Part shown: positions 7,623 through 15,181 of the stretch, piece by piece | Position numbering within the stretch: the first letter of the stretch is position 1 | How the letters are laid out: the number at the start of each line of letters is the position of its first letter | NCBI RefSeq assembly: GCF_009909195.1 | Contig: NZ_JAAAMU010000017.1 | Span: forward strand, 1-64,000 | Origin: Paenibacillus sacheonensis | Lineage (GTDB): Bacteria; Bacillota; Bacilli; Paenibacillales; Paenibacillaceae | Length of the DNA: 64,000 nt | Direction: 5' to 3' | Program-made: the position numbers and the translations under genes | Notes under the pieces: model-generated | What the model was told of the DNA's origin: nothing | Seen by the model: only the letters and a program-made list of their open reading frames with translations | Databases searched by the model: none

Positions 7623-7967
7623 ATGTTTGAACATAATGAGATTCTCAGAAAATTTGACTCAGTCGAACAATTGTTCAGTAATCTAATTGAGATAACCGCA
7701 AAATCAACTTTGAAGTTGAGTGATATCGAAGAACGAATCATATCAATTGAAGAGCGAATCTTATCAATTGAAAACTGGTTGTGGAGGTATGAGAAAAAGT
7801 TCGCAGACCAAGAGAAGGTAATGAAGATGTTATCTAAAAACTCTCTGATTGATGGACTTGTAAGGTATAAGTATTTTTCATCCAAAATCGTTCCATTTCA
7901 TCTTCAAAGTCGGGAGTATCAGGAGTCATCCATGAGATCAGCTAGAGATGATGATGAGGATGAGTAG
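7623..7967 (+). CDS. Coiled-coil hypothetical protein
   Basis: 114 residues, preceded by TTTGGAGGTGG. Residues 25-65 hold a heptad-like repeated motif (I-E-E-R-I-I-S-I-E-E-R-I-L-S-I-E) that should form a coiled coil. The C-terminus is acidic (D-D-D-E-D-E). No membrane segment or known family is seen. It is probably an oligomeric adaptor protein of the element. Confidence 0.55.
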   Translation: MFEHNEILRKFDSVEQLFSNLIEITAKSTLKLSDIEERIISIEERILSIENWLWRYEKKFADQEKVMKMLSKNSLIDGLVRYKYFSSKIVPFHLQSREYQESSMRSARDDDEDE

Positions 7968-8038
7968 CAAATTGTTTCTGATAACTTTATTTTAAGACTA
8001 TATAATATCAATATTAAATTGGGTTAAGGAGCGGTTCT

Positions 8039-8491
8039 ATGTCTGAATTTGATGATGAAGATAAGAAGCGGATTATATCCGATTTCGAATCGATTTTGCC
8101 GAAGCTTTGGGAGCGGGCAAGATCAGAGGCAAAAATGGATACGGAGTCTGAATTTTTGTCTGAATCCCTAGAGGGAAAAAGCATTGAGGAATTATGGGAG
8201 ATGGCGTATGGGATAGAATCGCTGGAAGAGCAGAAATTGAAGCGCGAAGCAAGAAAATTGAAGGCTGACTACGGAGAAGCAGAACTCAATATCCTTGTAT
8301 GCCCCCTCTGCAATCATGATCAGGTCATAAACTCAGATGTAGATTGGGAAATTACATCAGGCAATAAGAAAATTAAAAGCATTAAGGTTCGAGGTGCAGT
8401 CTGTTTGAATTGTTCTGAAACTTTTGTTGCTTCTGATGGAGTAAAGGCTGTATTAAAGGCAATTCAAGAAAGTAAGAGAATTAAGGAATAA
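8039..8491 (+). CDS. Zinc-ribbon hypothetical protein
   Basis: 150 residues with TAAGGAG upstream. The first 90 residues are helical and acidic. Residues 93-130 carry two knuckles, C-P-L-C and C-L-N-C, about 35 residues apart, which form a probable zinc ribbon. No enzymatic domain is recognised. A terminator follows directly. Its job in the element is unknown. Confidence 0.55.
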   Translation: MSEFDDEDKKRIISDFESILPKLWERARSEAKMDTESEFLSESLEGKSIEELWEMAYGIESLEEQKLKREARKLKADYGEAELNILVCPLCNHDQVINSDVDWEITSGNKKIKSIKVRGAVCLNCSETFVASDGVKAVLKAIQESKRIKE

Positions 8492-8536
8492 ATTTTTTCT
8501 AGAAATCTGTTAGGTGAATGAATAGGAGTAATAGTA

Positions 8537-8567
8537 AGAAGACTGCCATACATGATGGCAGTCTTCT
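8537..8567. terminator. Bidirectional terminator between convergent genes
   Basis: A perfect 13-bp stem: AGAAGACTGCCAT (8537-8549) and ATGGCAGTCTTCT (8555-8567). It lies between the plus-strand zinc-ribbon gene and the minus-strand lipoprotein gene and can serve both. Confidence 0.8.
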
Positions 8568-8592
8568 AGTTTACAAAGAGTGGATGAATGGT

Positions 8593-9201
8593 TTACCAAC
8601 GTTCCATTACTTTTCCATACTCTTTTACATCATCAGTCATTTTATCTATTTTTGACGCCGCTAACACTGAGTCAATGAAATTTTCACCTGCATCGAATTT
8701 CTTAGTATCGACTGTTATTTGAGATACGCGGAAAGCACCTACCATAACTCCAATTGTAATTGTATCTGCTCCCTGAATGTCGCTTTGTTGTAAAAAATCA
8801 TAAGTTTGAATGATGACATGCTCTGTAGCCAATCCTTGTTTTAGCTCATCGCTCATATGCACAACAAGATTAATATGCTTATTTATATCTCGTGCATCGT
8901 TCACATCAACACTCTCTGCATAGGCAAACACAGAAGTATCAATCTTGGAATCAGCTGTTTCTTTGTTAGTTTGTGTATTCTCTTTATTCGCTTCGGAAGA
9001 ATTACTATCCGATGACTCAGGTTTGTCATTTGATTCATTTATTGTTTGTGCAGGAGTGTCCTTCGACGCTTCTTCTGTATTCGTATTAACTAAAGCTGCT
9101 TCTGTATTCATCTTTTCTGATTCATTGTTAGAGCTACAAGCTTGAATAGACAGTGCTAGCATACATAAACTTAGTAAGGTTAAAATCTTTGCTTTTTTCA
9201 T
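8593..9201 (-). CDS. Secreted lipoprotein of unknown function
   Basis: 202 residues. A type II signal peptide ends in the lipobox L-S-I-Q-A-C at about residue 22. A low-complexity Ser/Asn/Glu/Thr-rich linker (residues 23-90) leads to a C-terminal globular domain of about 110 residues. The start is backed by AAGGAG. Lipoproteins of this layout occur in Bacillales and their prophages; a cell-surface or exclusion role would be a guess. Confidence 0.65.
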   Translation of the reverse strand: MKKAKILTLLSLCMLALSIQACSSNNESEKMNTEAALVNTNTEEASKDTPAQTINESNDKPESSDSNSSEANKENTQTNKETADSKIDTSVFAYAESVDVNDARDINKHINLVVHMSDELKQGLATEHVIIQTYDFLQQSDIQGADTITIGVMVGAFRVSQITVDTKKFDAGENFIDSVLAASKIDKMTDDVKEYGKVMERW

Positions 9202-9248
9202 GATGTAATAATTTCTCCTTTTTAAATATTACGAAGTTGAAATATGAA

Positions 9249-9335
9249 CTAATCTTCCCAGAGTTCATCCATTAAGTCAGCGATTTCTTTCTCTCAAGCT
9301 TTAGTTTGTTGTTCAAGAACACTTATTTTGTCATC
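9249..9335 (-). pseudogene. Possible remnant of a small helical ORF
   Basis: One minus-strand frame reads D-D-K-I-S-V-L-E-Q-Q-T-K-A, a TGA stop, then E-K-E-I-A-D-L-M-D-E-L-W-E-D and a stop. The amphipathic helical pattern continues across the TGA, as in a gene broken by one nonsense change. No start codon or ribosome binding site is preserved. Confidence 0.2.
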
Positions 9336-9409
9336 CCTTTATGCTAACAAAATCTTCGATTTATAGGTAGAGGAATTAGTGGCTTTGATTAGCCATATTC
9401 TGTTTCGGT

Positions 9410-9766
9410 TTACGCCCAGGGGTTACCCTTTGGAATTCCAGCGGCTTCACGTGCCGCCTTCGCTTCATCACGTTTCTTCTGTGCCCATTTTTTGTTATAA
9501 TCCGCGCGATCCCCAAACGCCGTCTTCGTGAATTCTGCCAAGTCTCCACGATTTAGGGTCGTTGCGAATACAGCAAACCTGTCTAGCTGATCCGCCCGCA
9601 CGAAGCGTGTTTCCCTGGCGGTGAAGTCCCTTCGCATTTCAGGCAGTTCGTCCAGCCGGTTATTCTTCTCCGCAAATGCGTACCAGTTGTTTAGTGTTGT
9701 CATGCTACGCCCCTGGCTGAGCGCCACGGTCCGCAGGATCACCCATTCAATTCCGTCAACGATCAT
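9410..9766 (-). CDS. Hypothetical protein of a GC-richer two-gene unit
   Basis: 118 residues. The start overlaps the stop of the preceding gene (TAATG), so the pair is translationally coupled. Charged and helical, with an Ala/Lys/Arg-rich C-terminus (A-A-R-E-A-A-G-I-P-K-G-N-P-W-A). The unit is visibly GC-richer than its surroundings, which suggests a separate origin. The motif G-R-S-M near residue 20 also occurs in the upstream gene, encoded by the same 12 bases. No family is recognised. Confidence 0.5.
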   Translation of the reverse strand: MIVDGIEWVILRTVALSQGRSMTTLNNWYAFAEKNNRLDELPEMRRDFTARETRFVRADQLDRFAVFATTLNRGDLAEFTKTAFGDRADYNKKWAQKKRDEAKAAREAAGIPKGNPWA

Positions 9767-10088
9767 TAAAGAACACCTTCCATCAGTTCTAAATGACGTT
9801 CTTCCTGTCCAAGGAACGCCCGTTGCACTAGCAGATCATTCATAACAATCATGGTCATTCTAATATAGTTCGCTTCCGCCATCTCACGAATGCCCTTATA
9901 CATGGTTTCTTCTGAGTAAACGCCGGCCACCAGCTCAGAAGTCTTGGCAAGCTGTTGCATGCTACGCCCATTGTGAAGTTCACAAACCCGCGATTCCACA
10001 GCGTCAGCTGTTCTTGTTGCTGTTCGTATGACAGCGGTGCAGGAACCGGCCTTGGTACCTTAGATGCGAATTTGATTACATTCCCCAT
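9766..10088 (-). pseudogene. Frameshifted hypothetical gene upstream of the 118-residue gene
   Basis: The frame starts at the ATG at 10088 (GAGGGG Shine-Dalgarno) and reads M-G-N-V-I-K-F-A-S-K through N-R-G-F-V-N-F-T-M. It then continues sensibly only in the next frame (G-R-S-M-Q-Q-L-A-K to the stop at 9766). Adding one G in the GGG run at about 9961-9963 would restore a protein of 107 residues. The break is a one-base deletion, a sequencing error or, less likely, programmed slippage. Function unknown. Confidence 0.5.
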
Positions 10089-10525
10089 GAACATGCCCCT
10101 CTTTGTGCTATTTATCACAGTAGGTCTTATTAATGAAATGTATAAGGATGGTAAACTAAAGAATCCGAATTTCGCATGGATAAATAGTAGCATTCTCATC
10201 TGACATTATGAATGGATGCCAATCTCCATTAACCATTATAGGCATTCTTGATTTCTTGTATTATCCCTCCGTAGTCTACAATCCTCCCTTCCATCCAAAC
10301 AGTTACATGTGATCTTTGCAAAATATCTATACCTTGATTCAATTGGAATATGCTAGGATGTTATATAGGTCATTATAACTAGATATCTTACCTTTGTGAA
10401 TAAATTTGTTTAGGTCATATGGTGACGTTTGGTTACCCACTAACTAGACGAGATCAGAAGCTAATATGTACAAAGAACTTCGCCGTTAGAGAAACAGGAA
10501 GAAATATCATAATGGGGGATAGAAA
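10089..10525. other. AT-rich intergenic stretch
   Basis: 437 bp between the frameshifted gene and the NERD gene. It holds an imperfect hairpin at about 10209-10243 and two copies of TAGGTCAT, at about 10366 and 10413. A plus-strand frame at its left is the shadow of the opposite gene. No RNA or further gene is supported. Confidence 0.3.
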
Positions 10526-11254
10526 ATGATCTATTTATTTGCTGTAATACTTTTAATTCTCTTTATAATCACTAAGTCTCCTAAACTCAAAGGAATCATT
10601 GGTGAGAAGTCAGTAGTTCACAAATTAAACAAGCTTGATAAGTCGAAGTACATAACTATTCATGACTTAACCATCCCATCGGCTTCAGGTAGGACTACGC
10701 AGATAGATCATGTAGTTGTATCAATCTATGGAGTTTTTGTCATTGAGACAAAAAACTATCGTGGTTGGATTGTCGGCGACGACCGCTCTGAGTACTGGAC
10801 ACAGGTCATCTTTAAACGAAAAGAAAAGTTGTTTAATCCCTTACGACAAAACTACGGTCATATTCAAGCGATTTCAGCCTTGTTTCCTAAAAATAACCTA
10901 CCGATATATGGAATAGTCAGTTTTAGTGGAAGAGCGGATTTAAAGGTCAAAACCTCACAAGATGTTGTATATGCTTCGAAACTTGTTCGGACAATTGGGA
11001 AGTACAATGAGGTTCTTCTGAATATGGAACAAGTCGAACAAATTGTAGAAGTACTGAAGACAAGAAGGGTAGTTGGAAAAGGTATTAATAAGGAACATAT
11101 AAGGGCAATTAAAGAAGTCGCCGCAACAAAACAAACAATGGTTAAAAATAATGTTTGTCCGAAGTGCGGAAATGAGTTAATTGAACGTTCGGGGAAGTAC
11201 GGGAAATTTAGAGGATGTCGTGCTTATCCGAAGTGTCGATATGTCTTTAAATAA
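10526..11254 (+). CDS. NERD-domain protein with membrane anchor and zinc ribbon
   Basis: 242 residues. Residues 2-18 are one transmembrane helix. A NERD nuclease-related domain follows (G-E-K-S-V-V, Q-I-D-H-V-V-V, V-F-V-I-E-T-K-N-Y-R-G-W). The C-terminus is a topoisomerase-type zinc ribbon (C-P-K-C-G, R-G-C, Y-P-K-C-R-Y). D-H and E-T-K match the PD-(D/E)XK-like core of the family, so DNA or RNA cleavage or binding at the membrane is likely. NERD proteins are frequent in mobile elements and defence contexts. Start supported by GGGGGA. Confidence 0.8.
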   Translation: MIYLFAVILLILFIITKSPKLKGIIGEKSVVHKLNKLDKSKYITIHDLTIPSASGRTTQIDHVVVSIYGVFVIETKNYRGWIVGDDRSEYWTQVIFKRKEKLFNPLRQNYGHIQAISALFPKNNLPIYGIVSFSGRADLKVKTSQDVVYASKLVRTIGKYNEVLLNMEQVEQIVEVLKTRRVVGKGINKEHIRAIKEVAATKQTMVKNNVCPKCGNELIERSGKYGKFRGCRAYPKCRYVFK

Positions 11255-11277
11255 TAAATAACAAATCGAATTTATGT

Positions 11278-11306
11278 AAAATGGGCTAATATCAATTAGC
11301 CCATTT
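11278..11306 (+). terminator. Terminator after the NERD gene
   Basis: AAATGGGCTAAT (ending at 11290) pairs with ATTAGCCCATTT (11295-11306), a 12-bp perfect stem with a 4-nt loop. Confidence 0.7.
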
Positions 11307-11823
11307 ACAACAGGTATAACAAATCATGTTGGAATGACGACACCTGCTAAATATTTATTTTTCACAGTTATTCTTACTCTAATGACAATTTGGTCTTGTA
11401 GAAAAGGTCAACGTAGCAGGTGCAAAATAATGAACAAATACCCTTCAAGAAACAATAGAATTTCATAAAATATAAAATCCCGAAACTTTTGCAAATACTC
11501 CAATAGTGCTAAAACAATCAAGTAAACCAAAAAAAGCAGATATCAACACATCTACAAAAAATAGAAGTCTGAATAACCTAGTTTAAGCCCTCTGGTGATT
11601 ACCTGTTCAATAATTTAAATAGCAAACAAAAAGGCTGAGGCTGATGGTTACAATAACATCAGCCTTTTGCTACACTTCAGTCCCAGAAGCCCAAATTTCG
11701 CTAAAGCGCCTTATATTGAAGTTATTGCTAAAGATTACCCCGAGTAAATGAAGAAAGGCTTGTGCTCCCTTTTAGAGCGGCTATACTTTACTTAAGATAA
11801 AGTACGGAGTTAACCGAGATTTA
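11307..11823. other. Intergenic region with hairpins, no firm gene
   Basis: 517 bp between the NERD and integrase genes. A 9-bp inverted repeat (CACCTGCTA at 11341-11349, TAGCAGGTG at 11414-11422) encloses a possible 44-codon frame with a hydrophobic stretch and no convincing ribosome binding site. A terminator-like hairpin lies at 11639-11668. Arm-type integrase sites could be here but none is recognisable. Confidence 0.3.
11639..11668 (+). terminator. Terminator-like hairpin
   Basis: GGCTGATG (11639-11646) pairs with CATCAGCC (11657-11664), followed by TTTT. It has no clear gene directly upstream. Confidence 0.5.
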
Positions 11824-12762
11824 CTAAAGCTTCCTAATCCTTTTCGTTTCTGGCATCAATTTATTTATCGGACTCGCGGTCATATGCTCCCTCTTTAAAT
11901 CATTGTTTGTCAGAGCCACATATCGTTTTGTCATTGTTAAGTCGGAATGACCCAAAGTTTTTTGTAATGTTAAAGCATTTGCCCCATTTCTTATGTATTC
12001 CAGAGCGAATGAATGCCTTAAATCATATGGACGAATCATAACCCCGATTGACTTACTGTACTTCTCAAGTCTGTCTCCCCATGTATGACGATTTAGCTTT
12101 CTCCCCTCATACGTACAGAAAATTGTAACATCCTCTGACCAGTCAACCGGTCGTACAGATAATAATTGTCTAATCGCTTTAACAGTTGGTACAGAAATTG
12201 GCAATGACCTTGAAACTCTTGTCTTTGCTTTCTCACTAGTTATATAAATTTCTTGTGCGTTTGGGTTAAAATCAACCGGTGATAATGTTAGAGCTTCTTT
12301 AGGCCGTATTCCTGTGTCTAAGGTGAGTAAAATCAAAGCATAATCACGTAAGCCAACAAATGTCCGCGTGTCAGGCTGTTCAAGTAATTGTTTTAGTACA
12401 TCGTAACTGATACTCACTACTCTCCCTTCATCTTTGCGCTTCTTAATCGAGAGTATTGGATTGAACTCGATTAGTGATTGATCTAAACACCAGTTAAAGA
12501 ATGTACGAAGGTACACCAAACGGTTATTGAACGTGCATGGCTTGATTCCATCTTGACCAAGGTAATGCAAACCATTGTGCTTTAATCTTTCCATGGAATC
12601 AAATGAATCAGGATAACGCTTGAAAAACAGCCTGACTTGTTGGTTGTAATCTTTTTGCGTCTGTTCACTGATTCCCTGTGCCTTTTTCCAGAACAAAAAT
12701 TGTTCTAGTGCTTCTGTCCAGTTTATCGAAGATAAAGCATTAACTTTCAGGATTCTTGACAT
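11824..12762 (-). CDS. Tyrosine recombinase / phage-type integrase
   Basis: 312 residues from the ATG at 12762; a TTG lies one codon earlier. The N-terminal SAM-like core-binding domain covers residues 10-105. The catalytic domain follows, with Arg in D-T-G-I-R-P-K-E-A, H-x-x-R as D-L-R-H-S-F-A, the second His in L-G-H-S-D-L and the nucleophile Tyr in T-K-R-Y-V-A-L. All key residues are present, so it should be active. It lies 180 bp from a tRNA gene, the classic place for such an integrase. A strong hairpin covers its ribosome binding site. Confidence 0.9.
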   Translation of the reverse strand: MSRILKVNALSSINWTEALEQFLFWKKAQGISEQTQKDYNQQVRLFFKRYPDSFDSMERLKHNGLHYLGQDGIKPCTFNNRLVYLRTFFNWCLDQSLIEFNPILSIKKRKDEGRVVSISYDVLKQLLEQPDTRTFVGLRDYALILLTLDTGIRPKEALTLSPVDFNPNAQEIYITSEKAKTRVSRSLPISVPTVKAIRQLLSVRPVDWSEDVTIFCTYEGRKLNRHTWGDRLEKYSKSIGVMIRPYDLRHSFALEYIRNGANALTLQKTLGHSDLTMTKRYVALTNNDLKREHMTASPINKLMPETKRIRKL

Positions 12763-12763
12763 C

Positions 12764-12817
12764 AAAAAAACTCCTTTTCATCGCTTTTGTGGCAAGTGAT
12801 GAAAAGGAGTTTTTTTA
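12764..12817. promoter_or_regulatory. 19-bp inverted repeat covering the integrase RBS
   Basis: AAAAAAACTCCTTTTCATC (12764-12782) pairs with its complement at 12798-12816 around a 15-nt loop. On the minus strand it is a perfect terminator (stem plus T-run) whose 3' arm holds AAAAGGAG, the integrase Shine-Dalgarno. On the plus strand it is also a terminator. Transcripts coming from upstream would stop or have the start site masked, which keeps the integrase silent; this is an inference. Confidence 0.6.
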
Positions 12818-12830
12818 TCTTCGCTTTAGA

Positions 12831-12870
12831 GTTCTGTGTACCGTCATAAACCGCATTAGGTACTCAGAAC
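12831..12870. repeat. Inverted repeat near the integrase (candidate recombination site)
   Basis: GTTCTGTGTACC (12831-12842) and GGTACTCAGAAC (12859-12870) match as inverted 12-bp arms at 11 of 12 positions, with a 16-bp spacer. The position between integrase and tRNA-Leu suggests an attachment-site or integrase/excisionase binding role. The spacer is longer than a typical tyrosine-recombinase crossover core, so this is tentative. Confidence 0.3.
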
Positions 12871-12907
12871 CTTTGGAGTAATTGGCATAATCAAACGCAG
12901 CCACTAA

Positions 12908-12936
12908 AAACAAAAAACCTTGAAAGCTCAAGGTTT
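12908..12936 (-). terminator. Terminator of the tRNA transcript
   Basis: AAACCTTGA (12915-12923) and TCAAGGTTT (12928-12936) form a stem with a 4-nt loop; on the minus strand it is followed by a T-rich run. It closes the three-gene tRNA unit. Confidence 0.7.
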
Positions 12937-12944
12937 ACTTAAAG

Positions 12945-13031
12945 TGCCGAGGACGGGAATCGAACCCGTACGGTGGTCACCCACCGCAGGATTTTAAGTC
13001 CTGTGCGTCTGCCAGTTCCGCCACCCCGGCA
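12945..13031 (-). tRNA. tRNA-Leu (anticodon TAA)
   Basis: 87 nt with a long variable arm, acceptor TGCCGGGG...CCTCGGCA, anticodon loop CTTAAAA and T-loop GGTTCGAATCC. CCA is not encoded. It is the last tRNA before the accessory element, so its 3' end is a plausible integration target. Confidence 0.93.
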
Positions 13032-13052
13032 TAGTGTGATGAATTGTGGAAT

Positions 13053-13129
13053 TGGTGGGCCCTGAGGGACTCGAACCCCCGACCAATCGGTTATGAGCCG
13101 ACCGCTCTAACCAACTGAGCTAAGGGCCC
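13053..13129 (-). tRNA. tRNA with CAT anticodon (probable tRNA-Ile2, possibly elongator Met)
   Basis: 77 nt including an encoded CCA; acceptor GGGCCCT, anticodon loop CTCATAA, T-loop GTTCGAGTC. The acceptor resembles lysidine-modified tRNA-Ile2, but elongator tRNA-Met has the same loop, so the amino acid is not certain. Confidence 0.88.
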
Positions 13130-13150
13130 TTGCGATAATAATCGAAAGGT

Positions 13151-13227
13151 TGGTTGCGGGGGCAGGATTTGAACCTGCGGCCTTCGGGTTATGAGCCCGA
13201 CGAGCTACCGAGCTGCTCCACCCCGCG
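13151..13227 (-). tRNA. Initiator tRNA-fMet (CAT)
   Basis: 77 nt with encoded CCA. It has a C-A mismatch at the end of the acceptor stem (CGCGGGG with CCCCGCA) and three G-C pairs flanking the CTCATAA loop. Both are hallmarks of bacterial initiator tRNA. Confidence 0.93.
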
Positions 13228-13270
13228 ATAACACCGATTCACATCAAATCATGCAATGGCGACAACAATT

Positions 13271-13300
13271 AATATACTATAGAATTTAGCAATAAGTCAA
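13271..13300 (-). promoter_or_regulatory. Promoter of the tRNA cluster
   Basis: On the minus strand TTGACT (13295-13300) and TATATT (13271-13276) are separated by 18 bp, about 45 bp before the fMet gene. Confidence 0.55.
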
Positions 13301-13320
13301 GCGTTGTTAAGCAAATATTA

Positions 13321-13485
13321 CTATGGGAGGAATCGTACGCCAAACCGCCCTTTTCGCGAGCGGAACACTTCGATCTCCTGCGGGCAGTCGTATCCGTACA
13401 CCCACCAATCATTCTCCATCCGTTTGACCAAACAACCGGCTTGGAACTTGGTCTCGTACAAGCGCCCCCAGTATACCCATTTCAT
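13321..13485 (-). CDS. 54-residue hypothetical protein
   Basis: ATG at 13485 preceded by GGGAG. It encodes a Trp/Tyr-rich small soluble protein (MKWVYWGRLYETKF, then E-N-D-W-W-V-Y-G-Y-D) ending at TAG 13321-13323. Codon use is like the core genes. Strong aromatic content and a good ribosome site make it look real. No family is recognised. Confidence 0.55.
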   Translation of the reverse strand: MKWVYWGRLYETKFQAGCLVKRMENDWWVYGYDCPQEIEVFRSRKGRFGVRFLP

Positions 13486-13587
13486 GACGCGTATCTCCCT
13501 TCGCTGCCGTTTCGTCTAGCGTTCCCATATTCGGCAGAAATAAGCATGCCAGACAGCTGAACCCTAACGATAAGCCGACAATAGAAA

Positions 13588-13615
13588 AGCAGCTGCGCAA
13601 TGATACGCAGCTGCT
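13588..13615 (-). terminator. Terminator of the five-gene export operon
   Basis: AGCAGCTGCG (13588-13597) and CGCAGCTGCT (13606-13615) form a 10-bp perfect stem, followed on the minus strand by TTTTCT, just after the solute-binding gene. Confidence 0.75.
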
Positions 13616-13643
13616 AACCTGTCTCTTATTCCGTATTCAGACG

Positions 13644-15176
13644 TTAATCCAGCGGTCTCGGTTCGCCGATAACTCCGCCGCCATCGCCTTCGAGCGGTCC
13701 GTTCGGATTCGTCTTGATCTTCTGCAGCATCACGTCGCCCTTGGTTTGCCATTCCTTCAAGGCTTGATCGACGGATTTCTTCTTCTGAAGCACTTCCTGG
13801 AACAGCTGCTGCGCGATGTTTTGCACTTGATACAGGTTCGGCTTATCCTGATACAGCTTATCGATCGCAGGATCCTGCGGCGGAACCGGCTTCAAGGTAT
13901 AGAACGCTTCGATATTGTAATCCATGCCATCCTTCGGCTTCAGGAACGATTTGCGCGATACCATCTCGTACGTGCTGCGGGATTTGAGCTCCGCCCACTG
14001 CTTGCCGTTGTTGAACGCGATGAATTCCCATGCGTCGTCGCTGTTTTGCGCTTTCGCGTTGATCGCCATCAGGTTGCTCAAAGAGATATTGCCGCCAACG
14101 CCCGGCACTTCGGTGAATTGCGGTACCGTAACGACACCCCAGTCAACGCTCGGGATTTTCGGATTTTTGGCTGCTGCATCCTTCACGGAGGAGAGCTGGC
14201 TCACGTAATCATAGCCGTTCACGCTCATGGCGACGCGGCCGCTCAAGAACAGATCGCCTTGGAATGGATTGTAGACGGCTTTATCCTTGATGATTCCGCC
14301 ATCGGCGCCATTATTCAAATCTTCTTGGCTCGGAATGATTTTGTTCAAGTACAGGTCGGAAATATCGGTCCATACCTTCTTCCAGCCCGGCTGGTCGACG
14401 GTCATCTTCTCCGCCGTGTTATCGAACATCTTCAATTGCAGCGGAGCGGCATAGGTCTGCGAATCCCAGAACGGATCGCTGCCATAGCGGTTGAAGGCCA
14501 AGCCGAATTTCCGCTCTTTGCCTTCGCCTTTCGCGATTCGCTTCGCGAGCGTAATCACGTCCGGCCACGTCATATTGTCCGTCGGCTGGTCGATGCCCGC
14601 GTCGGCGAACATCTTCTTATTAAAATACAAGGCCGAAGAGTTGAACGTCGGGGTAAGCGCGTAGATGCTGTTGTCTCCGATGTCCTTGATACCGTTAATC
14701 ACGGACGGTACGATATCCTCGATATCGAATTTGTTGTCCTGGATATAGGAATCGAGATTCTTCACCATGTTGTCCTGAACGAGCCGCTTAAGCACGCCGG
14801 AATCCATGATGACGACGTCCGGCGGATTGCTGCCCTCCATCATTTTCTTCACTTCCGCGTAGATATCCGGCTGCTTCTTGTTCGGATCCGGCTCTTCGTA
14901 GCGCTGATCGTCATAGTTGACCGCGCCGACGATTTGGATATCGACGTTCTCATGCGTCAATTCATAGCCGTCGGTAAACTGCTGACGATAGTATTGCTCG
15001 CTGTCGGCGTTGGACGACACGAATCCAACCCGAAGCACATGCTGCTCCGTGCTTCCGCTGTCCCCTTTGCTGCAAGCCGACAGGCCCGTGGCCAGCAGGG
15101 CTGCCGACAACGCCATCGCGGAAGCCTTTAGGACGATCCTTCTCTTGGTCTTAAACTGCGCATCCATGTTCCCCAT
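13644..15176 (-). CDS. Extracellular solute-binding lipoprotein (family 1 type)
   Basis: 510 residues. Signal peptide with lipobox L-S-A-C at about residue 35, then an ABC solute-binding family 1 fold (sugar/polyol class) with the usual bilobal length. The middle contains the family-like T-P-T-F-N-S-S-A-L-Y-F-N-K segment. GGAGGGG precedes the ATG, 5 bp after the stop of the AbrB-fused ATPase. Importer-type binding proteins normally travel with importer permeases; here the partners are FtsX-type export parts, so the role may be sensing or substrate presentation. Substrate unknown. Confidence 0.8.
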   Translation of the reverse strand: MGNMDAQFKTKRRIVLKASAMALSAALLATGLSACSKGDSGSTEQHVLRVGFVSSNADSEQYYRQQFTDGYELTHENVDIQIVGAVNYDDQRYEEPDPNKKQPDIYAEVKKMMEGSNPPDVVIMDSGVLKRLVQDNMVKNLDSYIQDNKFDIEDIVPSVINGIKDIGDNSIYALTPTFNSSALYFNKKMFADAGIDQPTDNMTWPDVITLAKRIAKGEGKERKFGLAFNRYGSDPFWDSQTYAAPLQLKMFDNTAEKMTVDQPGWKKVWTDISDLYLNKIIPSQEDLNNGADGGIIKDKAVYNPFQGDLFLSGRVAMSVNGYDYVSQLSSVKDAAAKNPKIPSVDWGVVTVPQFTEVPGVGGNISLSNLMAINAKAQNSDDAWEFIAFNNGKQWAELKSRSTYEMVSRKSFLKPKDGMDYNIEAFYTLKPVPPQDPAIDKLYQDKPNLYQVQNIAQQLFQEVLQKKKSVDQALKEWQTKGDVMLQKIKTNPNGPLEGDGGGVIGEPRPLD

Positions 15177-15181
15177 ACGAT

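Noticed and set aside
11333..11465. 44-codon hydrophobic ORF as a type I toxin
   Set aside because: Weak ribosome site and no visible antisense RNA promoter; could be chance in AT-rich DNA.
13746..15131. Long plus-strand frame opposite the solute-binding gene
   Set aside because: A GC-rich antisense shadow; the minus-strand gene has signal peptide, ribosome site and family fold.
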